64,000 bases of DNA from the NCBI GenBank assembly GCA_903813345.2, contig CAIIXF020000004.1, positions 1,528,513-1,592,512 on the forward strand. The letters are read 5' to 3'. The stretch's first letter is position 1, and each line of letters begins with the position of its first letter. The notes under the pieces were generated by a model. That model was given only the letters and a program-made list of their open reading frames with translations, was not told the DNA's origin and made no database searches. Shown in pieces: positions 10,249-22,200 of this stretch. This DNA is from Owenia fusiformis (Eukaryota > Annelida > Polychaeta > Sabellida > Oweniidae). A program made the position numbers and the translations under genes.

Positions 10249-13200
10249 ATGGCGTGGATCTTGACCCTACTGTTGTATGTTACGCGCAGTTTGGTGTCTG
10301 TTGAAGGAGGTAAGACATTTTCTTTTATTGATGTTTGGAATACCAGTATTCCTTTGAAACTCTTCTACTTTTACTAAAACAAAACAGTGCACTTTCTATG
10401 AGGACTCTTATTTGAAACAACAACTACGTTAACAAATTAGTATTGTTCCTTTTAAGGGGTTTACAGTGTCTCAAAACTCAATATATATGTAAAGGTTTAA
10501 AATCAGGACAGCATTTCAGAAAAGCATGTGGGTGGGTTGTTTGCATCTTCCCTGTCTCAAAGTCGAAATTATTTTATCATCTCTAGGAGTGCTTTTCCTG
10601 GAGGTAATGCTCATTCGCTACGAATGACGTCATAAAGCACATACGTTGACTACAAATGACGTGATATCACGTCCAAGCACAAACCCAATGTATTTTTTGG
10701 GAATCTTGTAACCATGACAACCTATAAAATGGGACTTAAAAACGTATTGATTCTGACGGAGTATACCATATGCTTTAAAATGATATATAACACTACATAT
10801 TTATTAGGGTGGTCCAAAATATGGCGAAAAACCAACTTTCTTTCGGATCATCTTCCTCATTTGACTTACTGTTGTCCATGACCTAAAACACCTGCACACC
10901 AAATTTTGAGACCCAAATCCCATGGGAAATTTACCCATGCTTTGACTGAAAAATTGTGATTTTCACAGTTTTGTCCGATTTTCAATAGATTACTGTCTCC
11001 ATTTTCCTGGTATAATATGTTTCTATTTTTTCATAATAAATATTTTTGGATGACTCTTTATTACTTCATAATACTAGGAACCCATACACCAAATTTTGAA
11101 ACCCAAATCCCATGGGAAATTTACCCATGGTTTGACTGAAAAATTGTGATTTTCACATTTTTTCCGATTTTCAATAAATTGCTGTCTCCATTTTCCTGGT
11201 ACGATATGTTTTTATAATAAACATTTTTGAGGACTCTTTATTACTTCATAATACTAAAAACCCATACACCAAATATCCACCAAATTTTGAGACCCAAATC
11301 CAATGAGAACGTTACCCATGCTTTGACTGAAAACTGGTGCTTATGATAGCTTAAATGATGTCTGTTTTAGGGGCATAATATGTTAATAAACATTATGGTA
11401 ATTCCTTCTTAATCCAAAGAAACACCTAAATATCAAGACTTTAAGTCTTATTGAAAGGCGACAAATTCAGTAGTTTGGATAAAAATTTAGGATCTTTTAC
11501 TTGTGCATTTATATACTGTGGTTAATATTAAGAAGCGATGACTCAACAGCAACTCAAATGCCTTGAAGATTTGGTTTGCTGGTTTCAGTAGGGATACATC
11601 ACAGGACTTTGTTTGGATTTGTGTGAGATGTCATATTCTTTCTCACATCTTTGCAGGGTAAGGTCAAATATCAAATCTGATTTTCTTTGGAGAAATGATT
11701 TTTTGATTGATCAATGTATCAATGGCATGGTCTCTGTTGTAACCAGTAAGCCTGTACCAACTCTTCAAGGGATTCGAGCTTCCACTGAGCTTTGTCATTT
11801 CTCTGAAAATGTTCATGCCCTGAAAGTACACAATGTAGAAGATAGGAAGAGCAATGAGAAACACTTAAGGTAATTCTGTATGTTCAGAAATTTTAAGTGG
11901 AGTCCAATGTTATTTCTGGAACTCATTCCATACTTGGTCAGCTCTTTCAATTTTACACTGAGTTCAAATATGTATTTAGATTATTAGTTGATGGTTAGTA
12001 ATTTTCTATAATGTACTATGTCCTATGTTTATACAATGTTTGTGCATCTGAATGGAATGAGTTATGTGTTCCTGAAAAAACACGGGGCTCCAATTAGGAA
12101 GCCATTAAAACTGAAAATAAGGAATTACCTTAAAGTACTATATAACCATCTTTCACGATGTAACGTATGTAAGGCCAAACAGGATAATTAAGACAACGTG
12201 TAATACAATTTATTACAAATTGCACATCACACAACAATGATATGGTGCTCTAAACTACAAAAATCAAAAGTATATGATCAAAGCAAACGTGAATTTCCCA
12301 TGGGGTTCAGGTCTAAACATTTGGTACATATTAAATGTATGGGTTCCTAGTATTAAGAACGTATTAATGTCCTCCTAAAATGTTTAAAAACTAAATATAA
12401 GATTAATGTTGATCTATTGAAAATAGGAGAAAATTCGCAGAAAATCACAAATTTTTGGTTGAAGCATGAATTAATTTCTCATGGGGCCAGGGTCTCAAAA
12501 TTTGATGCATATTTGGGGTATGGGTTCCTCGTATTATGAAGTAATAAAGAGTCCTCCCAAAATATTTATTATAAAAATTAAATGGGTAAATTTCCCATGG
12601 GATTTGGGTCTCACAATTTGATGTATGGGTTCCTAAGTATTATGAAGTAATAAAGAGTCATCCAAAAATATTTATTATGAAAAGACATCTACCATTTTAT
12701 ACCAGGAAAATGGAGATGGCAATTATCGAAAATAGCAAAAAATCATGAAATAACCGAATTTTTCAGTCGAAGCTAGGGTAAATTTCCCATGGGATTTGGG
12801 TCTCAACATTTGGTATATGGGTTCCTAGTATTATGAAGTAATAAGGAGTCCTACAAAAATGTTTATTATGAAAAAATAGAAACATATTATACCAGGAAAA
12901 GGGAGATGACAATTTATCGAAAATAGCAAAAAATCATGAAATAACCAAATTTTCAGTCGAAGCGTGGGTAAATTTCCCATGTGATTTGGGTCTTAAAATT
13001 TGGTGTGCAGGTGTTTTAGGTCATGGACAACAGTAAGTGAAATGAGGAAGATGATCTGAAACAAAGTTGGTTTTTCGCCATATTTTGGACCACCCTAATA
13101 TTTATGCCCATGTATATATTTTATATATTATCTCTCAGGTACCATATATAGGAATTTTCAAAAATTCTTCAGTATATTAGTGCTTTTTGCCCCAGTATTG

Positions 13201-16200
13201 AATGAGAAAATAGCCAAAATACAACATATGACTGTCCGAAATATGTTGCGATACTTTTCCTCCTCCTTTTATTGAATAGAATAAGATGTGATTTCATTTT
13301 TACTGGTCATCTTTCCAAACAAGGCATTGATAGTGCTTCAAAGCACTTACTCTTCAAATACTCAAAAAATATAAGAGAGATCGAGAAACTTTAGGGGGAA
13401 CTCAGGATCATGCCAGAAATGAACCTTTTCCTTACAGGATGCTCTACAGAGCGAAAGCAAAATCTTTTGGTATAAGGCAGAGATGAATTAAGCTTAACAT
13501 GCAATTCTTACTAAATTATAACAGTGGCTATAATGCTGAATTCAGCCTCAACCCTGTCATATGTATGCTAATTTTGTAAAGTAAAATAAAGAAACCATAA
13601 ACATTAAAAAAATCAAAATACAATACATAGTGGTTCTTGTATGAGTACCTGTGCCAGAACGTCCATTATTCTTGATGAGCTTTGATAATTTAAACTTATA
13701 TAATTATATGATCCCTGCTAATGACTGACATTATTCAACCGTATACGGTTCTTTGTTTTTGGAATTGTAGTTAAATATAATGAACATGTTTGGATTGGCG
13801 ATTGCGTACGTCTAGCTAAATTTCAACTGTCTTTCATCGCGTTTATGTCGAATATCTTACTTTATTTTACTCGCAAACGGGACTAAAACTATTGCAGAAT
13901 ATCAGTTACAATGTTGAGATGCATACGTCGGTAAGTTGAGCTATATTTTGAGTAGAATTTCAAGTCTTCACATTTTGGAAAATATTTCTGCCATTTTGGA
14001 AAAAGGATTTAGTGAGCATCTCCAACTTTTCTTCTCGACACTGCCTTGTTGTATGTGTTATGTCATCATGTGAAGCCCAATAGATAAATTTCATGTTAAT
14101 ATTCATATAACGTGTTTGATTAGAACTAGAACTGGAAATACCGCTTTTCTCATAGTAAGTCATTGTTCGCGATCATTTAATGTTATTTAAATTTTATCCA
14201 TTTTGTCAATTGACAGAAAATTGACAATCAAAGCATAAAAATAATGTTACGTTCAATCATATTCAATCAGAAAATGCCAAATTTGGTACCAAGGACCAAT
14301 AAATTAGTTCTGTTATAAATACATAATCCTAAAATGCTTGTTCTTTAATGAGTTATTTGCTGAGGAGAGTTTGTTATCCTAATACGTCCAGGCCCGTAGC
14401 CAGGATTTACCTGGGGGCGGTTTTATTAAGGGGGAGCTTTTGCCAAAGGGAGAGCTTTTTGACAGTTCTTGGAAAAAATCATGCGAACAGTGCTCAGAAT
14501 GGTGAAAAACTGCATGATTTTGAAAGAATTTCTGGCCGCAGTCTACTGCTTGATACATAGTCATTTACTTACATTTACTCAAAAAGGACAACATTTGATT
14601 GGTCAATATTTTCCCACTATGCATTTCGCGTAGCTATTTGCGTGACCCGAAACTAATTATACGGAATTTTGTTTTTACACCCGCACGCTAAATAAAACAA
14701 TGACACCATCGGAAGTGTTCTTCTTTGTCATTGCTTTAATAGTTAGTATACCGAGTTTAATCAATAACAGATTGTACAATGAACAACAAAATTCGGAAAC
14801 GAGTACTATAGATTTGCTTTCGGACCACTGAACAGATTGACCTAGATAACAGCGATGCGTCTTCTTTGGTCTACTGCTCAGTTGCTTGTGGGTTTTCAAC
14901 GTAAGTCTATAATGTAATTTGAAGATGAATACTTTTATTCAGTTGTTGCATCGATGTTGCAGTTTGTAGTGCGGAAAGATTGGCATGGAAGTATTTTCTC
15001 AATATGGCGACTAGTCAACTGATCACGTGACCTTCTTTTCCGGAATATTTTCTCACTTTTCAATCATCGTTTTCACCACGCTTTGAATCAATACAATGAA
15101 GTTTCTAATAATTTTTTCTGTACTCTCGTACGGGTATGAGAACGAATATATCCAAAAGGTGTGAAAATCCCCATGTTAAACCTATGCGAAGGAAGTATAA
15201 AATTGTTCCTCCGCGAACTGCATCATGGGAAATTTGTTGACCTTTTAAGGAAAGATTTGCGCGTCTCCTTTTGAAGAGGGAAGAACGATTTCGAGAATTG
15301 CAGAGCACAATGATAGTTACTTGAATGATACATTTGAACTCTTAAATATTTTCTTTAGTAACTTTATGATCTATGCCTGCACGCTAACTGTGATTAAACG
15401 GGTTACAAAATAACAAAAACATGTTTTCCAAGCAAATATTAGGTTTGTTCTCATATCACCATTCAAAATAAATAAAATCATTTGTATACCTTGAACAAGG
15501 CCAACTCTTAGAATGCAATTATTTAAAAATATGTTCAATTTTAAGAAGAAATAGGGGGCATACATTAAACATACAGCCATATTTTGATTTCGCAAGATCC
15601 ATTAATTTCGTTTAGTAGGATTTTCCTGTTCCTCAACACTCTGTTCTACTCAAAACCCTGAATAAAATTTTTATGCAAAAACTCTTGTATTAAAGTCACA
15701 TTTTAGACCCTGGCTCTCGTAGAATGAGTACATAGGGTCAAACATATGTTAAGCAATAAATTGTCATTACCATAGGCCATACTGTACGAAGGAGCTGCAA
15801 AGGTAACTCTTTTGCCATGTCTGATAATTTAAAAGAAGTTCTACTTTAATTACTAATTAAAACTTCATTAACATATAAAGCAAATTATATGCATTCCTTG
15901 AACCCAGAGTTTGTGCCTTCATGAACTTCACATTTATAGAAGGATGTCGTCAGCTACCCTACGATCCACGCACTTACTATCAAGCCACCCCGGAATAGCC
16001 TGACTACGGTAAAGTCAGATACCGTGTCACAAATGGCCATCGCTTCAATTAGATTTTCATGAACTGTATGTTTAATAGAGCACCTAGACTAAATTCCTTT
16101 GGAACAACAATCAACCAAAGTGTCTTAATACTCATTGTACAGTTAATAATGTTCTACCATCGAAATAAAGTCTTTAATTCAACCGATCAAAATGAGACAC

Positions 16201-19200
16201 GGGACAACGGACACTGTAATCACCATATGCCGTTGTCTTTCTTAATTACTCAAAATCAGATTCCGTTGTCATTGACGATATCGAAGACGCTATGTTGTAG
16301 CGATTCACGACCAAATTTGATCGAAAATGGGATTTAATATGATACATTATCACAAGAGCTTAATGCATGCACAGAATTAGCGACGATAAAATCCCATGAA
16401 ATGAGGACTAAGTGATCAAACAGTTGAAGCGACGGTTATGTCCGCCATTTGTGACAACGGTATCTGACTTTACCGTAGTCAGGCTATTCCAGTGTGCAAG
16501 CGTTGCACAATCATTAAATACATGGTTGGAAAATGATTGTAATACGGTTGTTAATTGGATTGGCCTTTAAAGGTCAGATGACAAGAAAAATTAACTTTGA
16601 CCATGTATTCCTGACGTTTTTGTATTAATACTAGACATAAAATAAATGCTTTATAGCCAAGTAACAAGGTTAGTAACTCATCCGTTTACCGTTAATTAGC
16701 GTTAGAAGTTCGAGGTTTGAAACGAGACTTTCTCGAGACTTCATTGCATTTAGGTACCCAAAGGAAGGCTCTCATTGAGTTGAGTGTGGCGTTATGGCAT
16801 ACCTTTATACTTTCATACCTTTCAAAATATGGAGATAATTGATCAATGAGTTTATATCATAGAAAGGTACCCAACATTTTCAACGTTTAGACGTCTATTT
16901 GGCAAATCTCGTCGACGCTGGTTACTAAGGACGACGGAATCCAATATGGCGGGACCGAAGTCGGTACGTAAAAAACTCTGGGTGTTTTGTCTCATTTTAT
17001 CCATATTAAATCGTTCCTCTCATCTTATCTATAAGCAATTGGTAGAAATACGTTGTGAATGAGTTGACTTGCTAAAGTTTTGCCAAAATATCGAAATAAT
17101 GCTTCATAAAAAAAGAAAATTAGAAATCAAAAATTATCAATTTTTTAATTTTTTTTATTTTCGAATTTGGATTTTTTTGATTTGCCTTTGCGTGATGTTT
17201 TGGTATTCGCCCGATTGGGTGCTCAGACAGACACCAAAAATACTTTAATACATTAAAATCATTTTGAATATAAATGTAGACCAGACATTGAAACTGTAAG
17301 AGGGAGAGTGAGTTTCAGCATGGACCTATAGGCTATCCTAGACCCGTACTGCCGAAGTCAGGATTTTCCAAGCGGTCGGGGGGAGGTTCACGAGGCTATT
17401 CAAAAGATCCCAGGGGTTCACTTTTGACAACTTACTTTTGACCAAAATCACTAGAAAAGTGCTCAGAACTGCAAGATTTTGCTGAAACTATTTTTGACTG
17501 GGGGAGGGGGGGGGTGCTCGCTCGTTTCGCTACGAACCTGAGTTAGTGTCAATGACTCTAGATACACTTACTTTGACGCTACTTTATTTAGCAGATTTGA
17601 TCAATTACAAATATTGGCAGCTATGTTATATCGTACAGTACTGGTATCCAAATAGGAATACTTACACAAGTGAAGTAATTGCAAATTCCCTGGGGATTTT
17701 CTAAAATAGATGTGAAAATTGGCAGATTTTTAAGTTGGCGAATTTTTTCAATCCACCAATCCGTCAAATTAAAATGGTGGCCAAATTAAGCGTATCTACA
17801 AAAAATGATATTTTAGTACGGTCCAGAATTTAATTAATGGAATGTTGATATGATCCAAGTATCACACAAGTTAAGGTGGAGAATGTACATTATTAGAATC
17901 ATCTGTTTTAACATTGATCTTATTTAACAAAGTTTCAACATTGATCTTATTTAACAATGTTTTACTGTTAATCATTATTTGAATACTCCGACTTCTTGTT
18001 TCAGTTGTTGTTCCTTCCCTGGAGTGATACGTGATCACAGCTACATGTACGTCCTAGTGTGATACTAAATCTGAAATTTACATGTAGGTACCTTTTGTGT
18101 ATAATCTTTGATTTTAATGGTAAATATATGGTCATTTTATTTGTTTTATTCAAAAATCTCTATAAGGGAGGAATTTTCATCTTTAGAATTTATCTGAAAC
18201 CAAATTAAAGAGGGACTAGAAAACAAATCAATAAATTCCACAATTCCTTTTATTATTATTTTTCTATTTTTCTGATGTCTAATATGTTCTTCATTATTTC
18301 TTCTTAAACAGGGATGGTGACCAGATGTTTTAGACTCGGCCTGATGAGGTGCCAAGGACAATCCAACTGAACTGCCTATAAGGCAATGCGTGTATTGGCG
18401 AATCTGAGGACAACTAATCACCAGCTTCAGCCCAGCTAACATAAGGGGCAATGCTCTGCGCCAAGTCATTAACAACACCACGTTTCCACAGAGACCAATG
18501 CAAGATGAACGAAAGACTCATTAGACAATATGAACTAAATTAATTTTATCAAATGTTTTGAGATTACTTTTCCATCAATCTCAAGCTCATGATCTCATTT
18601 TGTAATTTACCAGTTTACAGTCATAATAAAAATTGCAGTGCATTGACATTATTAATAATCCCAAAGTTATATAGGCCTACATGATATATTTTCTGAATCT
18701 GATTATTTTAAACTATACTATTACTATACTGGGCATTTTGGCTACAATAAATGGTTTACTTGAAACTAGAGCTAGCAATAAAGTGTTATAATTTTGATGA
18801 ATCATGTCATGTCTCATAATATGTGAAATAAATACATGCAAATTGAATTTAAAATATTCTTCTTGATATTTCAATAAAGGGGTAGTATCCTATAGTTAAG
18901 CATTGTTAAGTACATTTATAAAAATATTTGATTTTTTGATCTCTTGGAAATGCCAATAAGTAGATAATATTGAAAATGACAGAAGGGAGGATGTATGAAA
19001 TACATAAATTTGAACTTTAAGAATGTGATTTCATGTATCCTAATCATAACTGCTATCTCCAATATATACAGAGACCATTTGGATAAGAATCTTTCAATAT
19101 GAATTGGATTTTGGAGAATTTTGAATATTTTGATCTCTGGCCAACAGGTATTTAACATGATTTTGCAAAGTTATCTAGGTGTGTTTCAAGAGTAACAAAG

Positions 19201-22200
19201 TCCTTAGTTTCAGTTGTAGATATTTATTCAAGACAAATGTTTATCGCAATTTATCGATGATTCAGCTTACTTGAATGTGGATACAGTCCATAAGCCAGTT
19301 ACAGGCCCATAGCCAGGGGGGTTCGATGGGATTTAGCCAAAGAATTCTTTCAAAATCATGCAGTTTCTCACCATTCTGAGCACTTTTTAAGTGATTTTGG
19401 CCATTTTTGGACCAAAATTGTCAAAAGTGACCCCCCAGAATTTTCCAACAAATGAACCTCCTTGGCAAATCCTTGCTACGGGCCTGAGTTATCAACAAAT
19501 ACAATTCACAATTGGCAACATTATATAGCAAGAATTATGCAAAAACTGTATCATGTCTATACAATGCTAATTTACCAAACCATTATAATGTGAATAATCG
19601 AATCCATTTTTGGGTACAACATCACAGGTTTTCAATTAGAATATTTGAAAATGAAGGATATGTGAAATATGAAAATTTGAAATTTTAATTTAAAGAATTT
19701 GACTTCTTGTATCAAAAGCAGCTATAGTATCTCCAATACAAACAGAGACCTTGTAGATAAGAATTATTCAATATGAATTTCGGTTTTGTAGAATTTTTTA
19801 ATAAATATTGAAATTGAAAGCCCATGATCCCAATAAATTGTACAAACTCAATATTCACAAGATATGTTCTCATAATCACACATATATGTACTGGAGAAAG
19901 GAATTTCAAATGTGAATTAAATTCATACTGTATTCCCAAGATATGTTCTCATTATCATGCATACTGGAGAAAGGAATTTTAAATTTGAACTAATTCCCAA
20001 GATATTTCCTCATAAACATTCATACTGGAGAAAAGAAATTTCAAACATGAATTAAATATGTTCTCATAACCATACATACTGGAGAAAGGAATTTTAAATG
20101 TTTAATTAAATCAATATTCACATTAAGATATTTTCTCATAAACATTCACACTGGACAAAAGAATTTTAATTGTGAAGTAAATTCATATTCACAAGATATG
20201 TTGTCATAATCATACATCCTGGAGCAAATAATTTTATTATATGTGAATTAAATTATTATTCACAAGATCTGAAGATATTTTCTCCTAAACATTCATACTG
20301 GAGAAAAGAAATTTAAATGTGAATTAAATTAATATTCACAAGATATGTCCTAATAATCATACTTACTGGAGAAAGGAATTTTAAATGTGAATTAAATCAA
20401 TAGGCCTCCATACTGGAGATTAAATCAATATTCACAAGATATGTTCTCACAATCACACATACTGGAGAAGGGTTTTTTAAATGTGAATAAAATCAATAGG
20501 CCTATTTCCAAGATATTTTCTCGTAAACATTCACACTGGAGATTAAATTGATATTCACAAAATATGTTCTCATAATCATACATACTGGAGAAAGAGATTT
20601 TAAATGTGAATTAAATTAGTATTCACAAGATACATGTATGTTCTCATAATCATTCAAACTGGAGAAAAGAATTCTAAATGTGAATCAAATTAATAAATGT
20701 TCTGTGGTAATCAATATCAGTGTTCATCAGTCTTTCAGTTATCCAATTTGATCAATGGAAACTATGGCCCACCATTACAATACTTGAGGCATGTGAGGTG
20801 ACTAGAGTCTCGAATTGGAGTGTACTTGAACCCACAAAATGTTGAGTCTTTTCCAGAAAACTTGTGTCTTATGGCATGGATGGCACAGGATGGTATCACC
20901 TTCTGCACTCCTTGACCAAGGTAGTGTTGCAACATTCTGTTATACCTGTACTGTACCTCCTGTTTTCTAGGGAGCGATATTTCCTGAAATAGTTACAAAT
21001 TAAATTTATGAACTCAGAATGGAAAACAAGACAAACACTGTGAGAAATATGGCAGTTGAGAAGTCAAACACATTCCCATGCAATCAAGTCTGGATTTACA
21101 TACCAACCATTTGTGGATTTGATGGTGCGAAAATAGCAGTCAAAGACTAAGAGATGATTTAGTGTGGTAAAATAACTTAGAACAAATGTACCCTCTAATC
21201 TGCTGATCAAAGTGTATATATGTTTGCAATGTAAAGAAAAATGTTAATTTTTCTGGTTTATTTATCATATTTGAATCCTATCCAAGACGGAGATTCTATG
21301 ATTTATGGCAAATATATGAACTCAAATTTTATTCTCGCCATTGCTATACGATTTTGGTCTTTTACAATGAACAGAACAATGACCAGTCATATTTTGCGCC
21401 ATAAATCATCAGATCATAGAATCTCAGTCTTTATTCCTCAAGTTAAAAATATAAAATGTGTATTTTAATTTTATACATACTCATTCGGGGGTTCTTCATC
21501 CCCAATGTGGCCATCTGTCTCCAAATGAACATAGTAGTTGACCAAGACAACACCAGGCTCCAAACAAGTGAGCATGAATCAATCGGAAATAGTCATGCAC
21601 CACTGCTCTTTAGTTGGTTTGCAGGACACTCAAGATTCCTGGCAAGTAGGCATTGGTCGTAATTTTCCCCCACACTCACACCGACAGAAAACTAGAAAAA
21701 ATTGAGAAGACATAATCAAATCTTTGCTACTAATAAAATCAACTTTCCTTCCCTTATTTGCTACTCAGGCAGACATTAAGTTTGGGAGCACTGATGATAT
21801 TACATGTATTAGAAGTAGAAATAATGCTTAGGACATGTAGGAAAGGTCACAGAACCTTTTGAATTTTTCAGAAAATTTGCCTAATATATTGTTCTAAATG
21901 ATACAATCTTTGAAAATTTGGTATCATTCCTTGAAATTTTTGTTTCAGACAATTTTCTAAAATTTCAAAATTGTATCATTTAGAGCAATACGGTATACAG
22001 AATTGAGCACATTTTCTGAAATAAACAAAAGATTCTGTTCAGTGACCTTTCCTATGCTCCTACTTGTAGCTAATTTTCAGTTACCTTTTCAGAGGCTGAA
22101 AAAGTTTTTTCAATATGTTTATGGTCATTCTGACCATGTACATTGTGATCCTGGTCATGTGAATGATATGTGAAACTGGAGGTCGAAACAGAACTCTGAT

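Noticed and set aside
18146-18481. 111-codon minus-strand open frame
   Set aside because: No domain, no splice partner, and it lies opposite a better-supported transcript exon on the plus strand.
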